Assembly (NCBI GenBank): GCA_022828595.1
Contig: JAKGHH010000002.1
Coordinates: forward strand, 67,118,383 to 67,182,382
Direction of reading: 5' to 3'
Source of the DNA: Nelumbo lutea
Lineage: Eukaryota; Streptophyta; Magnoliopsida; Proteales; Nelumbonaceae
DNA: 64,000 nt
Positions 24,052 to 35,711 of the stretch are shown here, in pieces. The notes under the pieces were generated by a model. That model did not search any database. It was not told the origin of the DNA and was given only the letters and a program-made list of their open reading frames with translations. The translations under genes and the position numbers were made by a program. Positions within the stretch are counted from its first letter, which is position 1, and every line of letters starts with the position of its first letter.

Positions 24052-24490
24052 AATGTATCTAAAAACAAAAGAAAATCAAAAAAGGTTACAGGACCATCTG
24101 ATGCAACAGACTATTCCTTGAATGAAGTTAGACAGATGAATTTAGTATCTAGGTGGGGTCATAGGTGTTGCACATAAAAGATTGTAGGAACTTGAGTCCC
24201 TGTCCCCCCTCCCTGGAAGGGGACAACAAGCACCAAATAATTTATCAATTAGCATCACCAACTCAGCCACATTCCAACTGTTTCAAGGGCTCATTTCTGA
24301 ATATAAAGACATTACTTCACCAAAAAGCATCTCATCATCATTAAACCAAGCAAATGCTTTCTATCTCCATGTTCCCATCAGACATAATTTAGCACATAGA
24401 AACATGCACAAATCATCAATACAAAACAACAGATAATTAACGATGGCAGTGTCAGAACGGCAAAGAACCCAAATGTGTTATAGGTTTTTG

Positions 24491-24534
24491 CTTGTGTAGT
24501 TAAATGCATAAGCTTGTGTAGTTAAATGCATAAG
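24491..24534. repeat. 22-bp tandem duplication
   Basis: The unit CTTGTGTAGTTAAATGCATA (plus AG) occurs twice head to tail and is followed by a partial third start, CTTGTG. Confidence 0.9.
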
Positions 24535-24920
24535 CTTGTGAGTGTCATTATTGTGAATTTGTTAGCACTAAGCAGTAGGAATGAAATCTATAAAACCCAC
24601 TTAAACAGAAAGACTACAAGTTAGAATAACTGTAATTATTTGATTACTTGATAATTAATTATTCCACCCATTGGCCTATTCATCTTATCCATCATCATCA
24701 CATCTAAGCCTTATCCAAACCATATGGGGTTGGCTACATGACTCCTGTTTCCACCCTGGCCTATTCATCAAATCCCTGTTTCAGTAAACTGAAAACAGGA
24801 TGGATTCAGATACTTCATGCTTCTAGTACCACGTGACAAATAAATCAACTAGGGGCATCAGTTTATTGCAACCAAAATTTCTGTCCACAAAGCACAACTT
24901 TCATTCTAATATCAAGAATG

Positions 24921-25066
24921 AAAATCGAGCATTGGAGGGGAGACAAGGAGATCAAAATTAAAAGCTGCATCTTTTCTTATAATTTCCGGTACAAAAATCG
25001 AGCATTGGAGGGGAGACAAGGAGATCAAAATTAAAAGCTGCATCTTTTCTTATAATTTCCGGTACA
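24921..25066. repeat. Perfect 73-bp tandem duplication in the AS1 leader intron
   Basis: Two adjacent copies begin AAAATCGAGCATTGGAGG at 24921 and 24994 and end TTTCCGGTAC. I see no difference between the copies, which points to a recent duplication. The unit itself has no coding content. Confidence 0.9.
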
Positions 25067-26647
25067 ATACTACAGTAACTAAATCAGTTTCCAAATTACC
25101 CCAAGGCCAGAAAAATCAAAACAAATGTGAAACTAGTCCAAGCCTCCAAGGCCAATCTTAGATCAGCTATTTGGTTCAATAACCGTCCAAAATTTCAAAA
25201 TGACAAATTAATTATCACAAAGAACTGGGAATTCTTTTCAGTTAACAGGAAATAGAACAACCTGGATTTTTATATAAAAATAATAATACAGGCCCTAAGC
25301 TACTAAACCGGTTAAGAGCCTAACATTTTTTTCCATAAGAGCCAACTATGATTTTAGACTAGAAAAGAAATGACACTAGAATGGTAAATTCAAATTGAAC
25401 AACTTTTTTGTTCAATTTAAATCCTATTTGATTATATACATATGTTATACGATTAACTGAAAATGGTTAAATGAAGTGGAAATTAAATTCAGTATGATAA
25501 TGATACTGAGATAATTTTGACCTAATTTCCATTGGCTGAATTTTGAACTCACAGGCTCTCCACCTTAAATCAATTCCTTGAGCCACAAAAAGAGCCTCGA
25601 TAAGAAGAATAAAGAAATAAGATATTTAGGTGCCCACCAGAAACAAAGGCAACAAACTCCCCGAATCTGATATTCAAATTATCAGGTTACAAGCACACCC
25701 CGTAGATTTTAGGGATCAATGCTGCAATTCATCCTTAGAGACCAGTTATAAGGCGATATATAACAAACTCCAAGTAAAAAAATAAGAAAAATTCACCACA
25801 TTTTAAAGTATCTTGCTCCCACACAGCCATCTGAATAGTTGGTTCTCATTGTTTCTCGAAATCAAAAATGAGAAAAAAAATTCCTAGTATAACCAAAATA
25901 CATGAGACCTTAAACCTTCAATCTGCTAAATCCCAGTAGAATCAATTAGCTTTTTATTTGAGATGCTAAAATTCAAAGGGGAAAAGGGAGAGCTTGACCG
26001 ACATCAACATAGACTTGGTATGATATTTTCTGGATAAACATATTTGAGATGCTCTCAAAAATTTTACTGGAAACAGCAGGAACAGTGCCATTAGGATGCG
26101 CATGTTACTTGAGAGATTTCAAACTTCTTGAGATGTTACGTAGTAGTTTTTGGAATTAGGTCGGAGTAACCGAGCTTATTCACAGTGGAGAGCATGCTAA
26201 ACAGAGGCTTTTAAAGCCAAGCAAAAAAGCAGAACAAAAATAAAAATAAATAAATAAAAAAACAAAAGAAAGTGAAGAGATTCTGCCTAAACAAAACAGT
26301 TAAACTCTCTTCAATGGAAACTAAGTGAACCAACTCCACGGCGTCACTAAATCTAACATCTCAAGCATACAAATACATCTCTAGAAAGAAACCTTAAGAA
26401 TGTATAAATCAAAACAAAGCATCAAAATGCCAGTGATAAATTACTGGATAATCATATGAAGCTGTCTAAACAGATATAAAACAAAGACAGAAAGAGTCAG
26501 AAATCGAAATTCTCATTAAAAACATAGAGTGAAAAAAGATAAAACCCTAACAAGTAAAGAAAATACCACTAGCACTGTTTCCTAATACACACATTATAAA
26601 GAAGGAGAGAAATCCAGCTGGAATTAAAGAACAAGGAAACAGCTTAC

Positions 26648-26893
26648 ATGTAACTAAGTAAGCAACACTAAGCTTCCTCTTCGACGCATCTCCAAAAATT
26701 GTGCAAAATCAGATAAGTTGGAACAGGACAGGATTCAAAACGAAATTGTTGCTGCCTTGCTGGTTAAAACCCTAGAAAGAGAAAGAAATCCCTAGCTAGA
26801 GTGAGAAGAAGAAAATCTTCTAAGCAGTAAAACGAAAGGCTCACAGGAGGAAGAGAGATTTTAGGGAATTTCATTTTTCATTTTTTTCTTTTC

Positions 26894-26930
<37 letters not shown>

Positions 26931-26940
26931 GACAGATGCG
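26648..26940 (-). promoter_or_regulatory. Probable 5' untranslated exon and leader of AS1
   Basis: The region holds an AG/CT microsatellite at 26901-26928 (CT-rich on the transcript strand, common in plant 5' leaders). It then runs to a donor candidate, CAT then GTAAGC. No ORF of note. The transcription start cannot be placed by eye. Confidence 0.35.
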
Positions 26941-29900
26941 GAAAAGGAGGGCACGCGAATGGGAAGAAAAAAGGCGGTCGAGATTCAACGTCCAAGGTCC
27001 GTGCTGACGTCGGGAGGGAATGTGCTATCGTAAGCCCAGAGGTGCCAACTGCCAGGAGAAAATTTGTGCAGTGCGCGCGCGACAGAGAAAAGAGAGAGAA
27101 GTGAATGTATGAAGGGAGAGGGCGAGGGGGGCGTACGCTCGATTTCAGAGCTTAAACTGCGCCAGTAACGTCAATTCGCGCTTTCTCCGTCGCGCAGTTT
27201 CGCGGGCGTAACAAACCAATTATAGTTATTTAAATATTAATTTACGGTATTAACGGAGAAATTAATTAAAATTAATCTGAAACAGAAACAGTTGGTCAAC
27301 AACGAAACAAAACGGAGTGTTAAAGAGATAAGAGACAGGATATGTGAATTGTGACACAACAAAAATTAGTAACAATAATTTACTCTCTGATTTTTCCCTA
27401 CTTCGGTCACGTTTTATGACATCTCTCTCGTCACCCCCACTCTCCTGAAGGACTTGTCAAACCGACGCCCAAGACGTGACAACAGATAAACAGAAAATTT
27501 GAAATCAGGTTATCCTTTTTTTATCTTCGTTGTTATCGTGAATCCAGTTTTCTAAACCACATTCACGCCTTTGATCGCGCAATTAGATATCACCGTCCAT
27601 AAACATGATCATCTACCGTATGATGATAATGTTTGATGTTAAATAAAGCATTGACGCGTAAACCGTAACGGGACCATCTTGAGAAAGGGTGGGATCGGAG
27701 ATTGAAAACGGAGGAAGGGAAGGATGTGCCACCACAGTGCCAGGGCCATCATCTATGGCCCACGAAGAGAGAGAGGGGATGTTCATCCTTTCATCTTCTC
27801 CAACGATGGTGAGCAGAAAAGGTTCCCGAGGTCGCACAGCCTTGGGGGACTGTAGTCCGCGTTTCGCGGCACAAGGAGACGAGTCGATGGGGACTCGACT
27901 TCTGCTCCCCGGCTCAGATAGTCAGATGTCAGCGATACGTTACGTCGTTTTCTCTTCCCGCTGCGCCTACGCGGTCCCCCACTCTCCCTTTATTTCTGGG
28001 GCAAAAGTACATAACCCCCTCTTCCCTCCCCTTATACCCTAACACCCTCTTCTTTACCTCTTTTTACACATCATGCCCTCTCCCTTCCTCCATGGATCCG
28101 ACGGTTTATATAATTATATTATATGAACCGATACAGCAGCAACCAAAACACAACACACCTCAATTAACCAAAACCGAAACTGATATTGATAAGGCCTGAT
28201 CGATGATATTCACAACCAACATACCGCATAAAAGGTAGGGACTAGGGGAGTAGGGGAAGCGGGAAGGAGAGACAGACAACATCCACAGCCCACAGCTGAT
28301 CTTCAATTCAAATTCAAATTCAAAGAGACGTAGTTTTGTCCGTTGGATCCGCACCGGATTCATGGGTGAAGGGCATTTTGGGGATAAAATGCGGTGACAT
28401 GACGTATCAGACGTATTGTAAATTTGAGGGAGATCCGGGTGTCTATTCCCTTTCTGAAAAAGTAAAGCCTTGGTGGTGGAGAAGTTATACGATACGCCTT
28501 TCTCTCTCTTCTTACTATATATTTTTTTAATTTTACTTGTGTTTTTCAAGTTGTATCCATTTCAAGGACCTGATGGAGTGGTCCATTCCCTGCATCTACA
28601 GTTTCTGTAGCTCATAGGCTTCCACAATTAGATGGGAACCCTTTTGTACTGCTTCACATCATGAGGTACAAGATTCCAATCCAATTGTGGAATGAGGTTC
28701 CTACAGCGCTTCTAGCATATCCTTTTCTGGGTTCATTTGCTTTGATTTGTTGGAAGATATATATGCAGTACAAAGCAAAAGCTGCAGAGAATAATATAGG
28801 GATCGGTGACGGTGAGGGACTCTTGAGAGAGGGTTTAAAAATCCTTCCCCCTTTTTAATTTTTTCTTTCTTTTCGCGTTCTGTGTTGTCTTGGCATGCTT
28901 CAAGGGAGAACTGTGGGCCCACTCCCAGGATCACCAACATCACCGTGCCATCTGTCATTGGGATGCAAATCTAGGTATCAATGGCAACGGTGTCGTGTCG
29001 TGTCGTCCCGAACTTGTCTCTGGACCCACCAAATATCCCTTGAAAATTTGAAACGATCAATAAAAGATGCAAGGTCCATCAATCAAACGGTAGGCTTCAG
29101 AAGACTTATCAGGAGCTGTAAGACACGACAAGACACATGATAAAGAACGATAATGCAGTGATGTAAACCCATCAAAGGGCCCCACGAAGGGCCTTTCCAG
29201 ATTCCATACGTACAAGGTGCAGCATAGCATTCGGACAACGGGGGCCACTAACAGGTACTTAAGGGAGCGTTTGAACAGGCCGGATCCAGAGGGTCACCGG
29301 GCACGGGCACAGCTAGGATGACTAAGCAAGGCCAACCATCAACAACATTCATACACCAACCAAAGCCATAAACATAAAAAACATGCGCATTGCACAGATT
29401 TTGTTCGAAACATGCAGGAACCTGAACCCGGTCCATTTTTCCGAATTTGTTCGAAAGGTTCCAATTTCCAAACGTACTCTAGATTTTTTTTTCAGCAGTG
29501 TTTGGATGCGATCTTTTCCCCAACGTATTGACTCAAAAATTGCAACTTTTCCAGATGTATTTATTTGGGGCGTAGGAGCAGGCGGGAGGGACGTACAACA
29601 CTGTATTTTTCCCAAACGCGTTTTCCAGTAGGCTGTATTGTATTCGTCGGATTAGGGTTCAAATGGATTCAGCACCTCACCCTTCCTTCCAACTTGAAAA
29701 TTCGCCTTTTTGTTTTTGTCAGTTTGCTGCTCTCTGAGTTGTTACATCCTTTGTTGCAGCAAAAAATAATTTACATAACAAGGGATTTGTTTTGTAGATT
29801 ATATTTTAAAAACTTGAAATGTATTAGGGCATAAAATTCCAGAAGTGATTTTTACTTCATGGGGCGTAATCAAAATGATTCAGATTCTATGATTTGGTGC

Positions 29901-31298
29901 ATTTCATGAACTTTTTGTTGCACTTCAAATTCTATAACAAGTGTGCAATTAAACGTAATGTGTATATATGTATCAACGCATATGTGAATATATAACTGAT
30001 AAACACCTGTAACATACTGAATGGAAGTGTAGGAAATTTGAGCCCATTGTATGGTACACTGAAATGGGATCAAGGATGATCCGGATGACTGAAATTTCCA
30101 TACCCAGATGTAAATGTAATAGACCTAAGCTAGCAAATAGCAATCCACATCGATCAGCATGAGCAAGAAGACAAGTGAATCATGCTAACTCTCTATTAAC
30201 TCTGCAAACATTACAAGAAGGGATGCATGGAATCTGACATTGGTTTGCAAAAATAAAGAAATTCAAGTTGAGAGAACCTTTTATGTGGGTCTTGTTCATA
30301 GATTTTTGAAACCTGGTAATTGGTAAAAAAAGCTGATAAATCAAATAATGGATCTTAATTACCCTGGCCTAAGGCATTAGTATGCCACCATTATGGGCTT
30401 GGACTAGCGATGAATGTATGAGGTTAGGGAAGAAGTGCCAGCCTTATTTGGCCAATAATATAGACTAAACAATGGAAGCACCTTTATATTGAAGAAGAAT
30501 CAACACTTCCATCATTATTGAAAGCCTTTCGACTCACTCTCGTATGGCTCGCCCTCGAGCCCTAGGCAGGTCGGCCGGGTCTTTCCCTGTTGTTCTGTTC
30601 CCGCCACGAGAAAGACGCACGGAAGAGGTATGCCCAGTGCGCATGCTTGAGCGCTGACATGCTAATGCCGTTGCGCGTTAGCACAGCCGTTTTCTTGCGT
30701 TGCGCGCTAGCTTTAGCTGTAGTTTTTCAGTTGGATCGCGAGATTCTTCTTTGATAAGTCTGCACATGTTCAGCTGCCTTAAGCTGATTCAAAGACGACA
30801 AAGAGGCAGATCACATCCATAAACTACCACCTTAGCTAAGCTAAAGGAGGGTTTCTCTTCTTAACCCCAACAAACAAGACTTTTTGAATTTGGGCTTCTC
30901 AACTTGGTCAAATATAGTATGAAAAATAGTGGCATGGGTTCTTCTAAATTTAGCTACCAATTAGGGAACGTAGACTAAAATCTTTGCAAATTAATCACAT
31001 TTTTTCCTATAAAAACATGTGTCCATGGTCGTCTTTGCATTCGGTTTGCTTTGCTACTTGTAAAATATCCTTTATTTCTGCACTTTTACACATATTTCAT
31101 TTTTTTCCTTTTAATTTTAACTTTTGTAAAATAGTCAATTGACTATTTGTCCATTTGGTTTTGCCACAACATGATTCTATAAATCTAAGTTTCCATTTTA
31201 TTAATGGGGAGAAAGAAATTAAAAAAAAAAGTTCTTATATGTGATAAGATACATCATTCAGACTAAGATTTGATGAGTATAACATTAGAAATGAATAG
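26941..31298. other. Intergenic region without a supported gene
   Basis: The part next to AS1 (26941-27200) is GC-richer (GCGCGCGC words, GGGCGTACGC) and probably contains the AS1 promoter. The rest has only short chance frames. The stretch 30540-30720 is relatively GC-rich (GTTGCGCGTTAGC, GTTGCGCGCTAGC) and may be a degraded LTR fragment, but no boundary is visible. Confidence 0.4.
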
Positions 31299-31304
31299 TT
31301 GAGA

Positions 31305-31612
31305 CCAATGTTTTTGAATTGCCGTTGATCCATGGTTGAACCATTCGGCCTGGGAATTGTTTAGTCAATTAGTTTCATTTTACCTCAAACCTAGTCCCTG
31401 ACCAAAAATCATTAAATTGGTTAACGATCTATTGACTCAAGCGGTCAAACCATCAATCCATTTGACCTGTTCAATAATTTTAAGCCATTTTTTATTTTAA
31501 TTATTGTTTTTTAATTTTTTTATTTTTTTGTCAGAATAGACCACGGTCGAACTATTGACCCAAAACCAATGACTAGAATGGTACTGATTCCGAATCATTT
31601 TTAAAACATTGG
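31305..31612. mobile_element. MITE-like element with short inverted ends
   Basis: It starts CCAATGTTTTTGAATT and ends AATCATTTTTAAAACATTGG. The ends are inverted repeats and are flanked on both sides by TTGAGA (31299-31304 and 31613-31618). The interior is made of short words such as GGTTGAACCATT and GGTCAAACCATC. Related degraded copies may lie near 17630-17830 and 53945-54180. Confidence 0.55.
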
Positions 31613-31618
31613 TTGAGA

Positions 31619-33000
31619 CAATGCCTTAAATAACGATGATAAACTTTAGAAATAAAGAAGATTAGTGCAATGTAATTCCTGCACTATACTTGGATGGTAC
31701 TGTGAATTAAAATTATCTGTTTGGGTAATTACTCAAACAATGATTCTCATAAATTTTAAAAATAGTCTTATATTAAAAGAATTAATCTTTGACCAAGTCA
31801 AATTTGTTCAAAAGTGGACATTGATCAACCCTATCCGTTTCTTTTTTCTTTTTTTTTTGGACTTTGTTATGGGTCCAAAAGGAACAACTGTCCAAACCCA
31901 TGTGCAGCTCATCACATAATTATTTTTTTGGGACCAGATTTGGAATCTTGTCAAGACTCAGGAGTACCTTTCTTTTTTCATATGAAAGTTTAGGTGACAA
32001 ACCAAATTGGTAAACGTACCTCTCTAGTCGCTAGGTCAGCTCCCTCCCTCAATTTGTACTAGAGGTCCTTGATCATTTGAAGAAAAAAAAAAGAACAATT
32101 TGTTTTTCTAACCCTTCTTTCCCTTGTTTCAAAAGTTAAAGATTCAATGGACCTGAACACTATCCCGAAACTGTAAGCAGTTGAAATTCTTCAAAATCGG
32201 GAAACCCATCTTGCAGCCCTAATAAATTCCAATATCCCAATTGCCATTTCATTTATTTGCACTTGTTTGTGTGGGAAATATAGGAATCAAAAGAATTTTC
32301 AATTGGTTGAAAAATCATAATATGGCTATTGGCTTCAAATTTGATTGTTACCAGAATCTTATTTAAGTTATGTTCACTTTTCAGTAAGTTATTTCCTTGA
32401 GTAAGTGTATTTATCTATATTTTTTTTATTTTCAGGTAAATAAAATAATAATCATTTGAGTCATAAAAATCTATTATTAAAAGGGACATTTTTATCCTAT
32501 ACAAATGTTGACAATTTTTCTCCATATAAAAAAAAAAAAAAGTTAGTTATCCACCAGATAAGTGATACCTAGAAAAAATATAGGTTTTTAGGTCAATAAA
32601 ATTCACAATTCTATAACCAACTTTATTCCTTCTCAAAATCCAAAATAAAAGCCTCTTTGGTATCTATCAAATTCTCATGCCTAAGTAGGAAGGAACGGCG
32701 TAAGATTTCCTTGATGATATTTTCAATAAAAATTTTGAAAACACCACACGCCCAACCACTTCCTCCCCTCCCTCTTAGGTTCTTAGTTATTTCTAAATAA
32801 ATAAATCATGTTTTAATCCGCCCCTTTGTCTAAATCAAATTCTCTCTCTAATGTAGAACAGAGTGCCACTTGATGCACAGGATAAACAGTTCAACCTATA
32901 TAAGAAAAAGAGAGAGGTAGGAGATGGAGAAGCAAAGCTTTTAACAGAAGATAATTGGCTTGGGGTAATCAATCTAGGCAGACAAGAGGATTTACATTTA
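31619..33000. other. AT-rich spacer
   Basis: I see no supported gene, RNA or bounded element here beyond homopolymer runs. Confidence 0.4.
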
Positions 33001-33121
33001 TGTTATGTTTGGTTTGAAGGAAAAGTTAAAGAGGAAATGTAAGAAAATCTATACAAAATTTATAAAGATTTTTTTACATTTCCCTTCCTTTCCCTCCTTT
33101 TTCCTTTAAACCAACTACAGA
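33001..33121. mobile_element. Foldback MITE, family A copy 2
   Basis: Left arm TGTTATGTTTGGTTTGAAGG, right arm ending CCTTTAAACCAACTACAG. It has the same design as copies at 18311, 55469 and 55914 but with more mismatches, so it is probably older. Confidence 0.72.
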
Positions 33122-33960
33122 ATTGTTTTTTGTGTTTATGTATCTTTCTATGCAATGGATCCCTCATCATGCGTTGGTCCTTTTATGTCAGATTTGCGTG
33201 AGTTGCGTCCCATACTCTCCACTAACCAAAGGTTTGAGATTCCAGATAAATCAGTTGTGATTTGACCAGGCTAGCCAAATAGCTACACTTAGAAACCTCC
33301 ACTCCAGTCCACTAATGCACGCCGCACACTTCACCTTTATTCACTTGAATATTAATTACCATGTCTCACTCCTTCTGGGCAGTGAGACATGGGGCTCCAT
33401 TTGGGTTCGACTAGTCTAGATCTCTTTACTGGGCCCCGGGCACAAGGTATAGAGCCCATATCCCATAACTTGTCAGTTGTCAGCTTAGCTATCCTATTTC
33501 GTAGAATCAGGACCCACTATTGAATGGGTTCCAACGAAAGACTACGACTGGACCAACAAATCATATGACTTTTTAACCGCTTGATTGACATCACTTTTAG
33601 CACTTTTAAGAAGAAGAACTTATTTCTACACAGTCCGTTTAAAATGCAATAATATCAAACGATAACTTTTTCTACGATCTAACTTTTGGGCCATCTGATA
33701 CTGTAAAGTGTAAACACGGGACAGGTGGCAATTAACTTCCCCGTCTGATCCGGTGGTCCCAAAGCAGGGCCAAAGTTCCAGAGGCTGGGGGGTACTTGGG
33801 TTCACGCTTAAGCTCTTCTTTAGTGGATCAACCAGGCGGTTTGCTGGTGGAATGATCAAAACCACCAAAATTACTGGTTATACAGTTTCCTTGATTTCTT
33901 GGTTTTTTTACTGATTTGATTAAAGGTAATACCGTACTGATCTCACAATACCTTTGGGCA
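33122..33960. other. Spacer without a supported gene
   Basis: Only short frames were seen. There is nothing recognisable before the Mutator-like element. Confidence 0.4.
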
Positions 33961-33969
33961 ATGGTAACT

Positions 33970-35100
33970 GCGTTCGAATCTGCCCCACACCGACTTGCGC
34001 CCTAAAATCGTCCCACATCATTAGAAGTTGCCGCGTCTCCTTTCACACGTATGCATCTCAGTCTCGTGCGAAGCTAATGAAACGGCGGTTAGCTCCCATT
34101 TCGCCCAAAAAAGTCAGTCTCAATCTTATCTCAGTCTCTCACTCCTCCTATCGGCCTGCCCTCTGAAACCCAGACCACGGCATCTCCTCTCCGCCGGATC
34201 TTGTAAAAAAATCCAACGCCGACGATCATTCCGGTAGATACACCGGGGGTATATATTCCCCGTCCCTCTCATCTCAGATATTCTTGAATATATTTTTCTC
34301 AGTTTTTTTAACCTTATTTTTTGCAATAAAAAAACGCAGAAGGGAAGAAGATACAGGTGCTGGCTCTGGTTAGGACTCAAAGGCTTGAAACAACGACAAC
34401 AATGCCTTTTTATGTCATCCCCAGAAAGCTCTTTGTCTTGATTATGAGACTTTTAGTTCGACAAACCAACTGCTTGATTTCCCTTTAAAGCACAGAAACG
34501 CATCACTTGTTTATGAGGTCTTCAGCGCCAACCCCCTCTGATCACGGAAACGATTGTGCTCTGTCTGGCCCACACAATTTTTATGGTTTTAATTAACGCA
34601 ATATTCATTTTTCAAATAACCATGGATTTTGCTCTTATCTTTGCACCGCGTATCAGCCCAGCTGGAGACATTCCATGGTTAAACTCAAATCAGTGAATTT
34701 AGAGTGGAGTATTGCAGGAGGAAGAGAGAACAGATTCGAGAATACCTATCGGCGATTCTTCCCTTTTGCGTTTTTTCTATTGCAAAAAAGTTAAAAAACT
34801 AAAAAACAAACATAGCTGAGAATATCTGAGATGAGAGGGATGGAGAGTTCTGGTGTATCTGCAAGAATGATCGTGGCGTCGGATTTCTTGGCAAGATCCG
34901 GCGAAGGACGAGATGGGCAGTCTAAGTTTCAGAGGGCAGTGAAATTCACTTTTTTGGGCGAAATCACTGAAATGTGAGCTAACGGACGTCCCATTAGCTC
35001 CGCTCGAGGTTGAGGCGCTTGCGTGTGGAAGGACACGCGGCGTTTTTAATGGTGTGGGACGTTTTTGGGGCGCAAGTTGGTGGGTGACAGATTCAAAACC
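33970..35100. mobile_element. Non-autonomous Mutator-like element with long terminal inverted repeats
   Basis: Both outer flanks read ATGGTAACT (33961-33969 and 35101-35109), a perfect 9-bp target duplication, the size made by Mutator-like transposases. The ends are GCGTTCGAATCTG and the reverse complement of CAGATTCAAAACC. The arms extend about 370 bp inward (roughly 33970-34350 and 34745-35100). Matching blocks include CTTGCGCCC, TTTCGCCCAAAAAAGT, CTGCCCTCTGAAAC, CGCCGGATCTTG and CCCTCTCATCTCAGATATTC. The interior of about 390 bp contains a 28-codon frame (MPFYVIPRKLFVLIMRLL...) and no transposase. It would need a transposase supplied from elsewhere. Confidence 0.9.
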
Positions 35101-35109
35101 ATGGTAACT

Positions 35110-35711
35110 TGCTCACACCGGTCACCACCATTGCCAGCTTTCTCCTTGTTTAGAAATCACATCAAGCATAACCCACAACTAGAATCAGATCTAACGGTTA
35201 AAAATTTGATGTGAATCGAACTGAGAGGTCTATTATCTCTCTATCTATTTATCATTGCAATCTAAGGTTTATCACAGCTTTCGTTGATATTTTGAAATGG
35301 ATGAAAAGTCCAAAAAAAGGCATGCTAAGTTTGGAGAGGTAGTGTATGAGTTACCTATTTGCATTTTGCTAATGACGTTTAAGTGATCATGTCCAACTCT
35401 TCTTTCCTTCTGGCTAACAATCATTGAAGTGCTTCAGCATCAGGCTTTAGAAATAGCTAGAGCAGCTATGCTTCAGTGACTTTGCTCTTGTATTTATCTT
35501 CTTCATTTTGATCTTTATATTCTCTTTGTGGATTTCCCCTCCCAGTTGGATGTTGATTAGAGATTCGACAGACTTAGTATAGGAATAAGATTGCAAATAC
35601 AAATATATTCAGTATAAAATACAAGGTTTAGGTTTTATTTGATTCACCATCGGGATCAAAATTGGAATTACCTATTCTCAATTATATATATATATATATA
35701 TATATATATCA
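35110..35711. other. Spacer with (AT)n microsatellite
   Basis: No gene is supported. A TA dinucleotide run occupies about 35682-35710. Confidence 0.5.

Larger units (their letters stand above)
24061..26647 (-). other. Probable 5'-leader intron of AS1
   Basis: The 3' splice site is well formed on the minus strand (TTTTCTTTTGTTTTTAG ending at 24059). A GTAAGC donor candidate sits at 26642-26647. The stretch is AT-rich with no coding frame. It contains two tandem duplications (24491-24534, 22-bp unit; 24921-25066, 73-bp unit). It also holds a RTE/SINE-like word series (CTAAGCCTTATCCAAACCAT ... GGGGTTGGCTACATG, 24704-24740). The donor is inferred, not proven. Confidence 0.45.

Noticed and set aside
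24702..24746. SINE insertion in the AS1 intron
   Set aside because: Only one short word series resembles a common SINE/RTE tail. No promoter boxes, length or poly-A tail support a full element.
30540..30760. tRNA-like or LTR-like GC-rich block
   Set aside because: I could not build a cloverleaf or find paired ends, so no feature is claimed.
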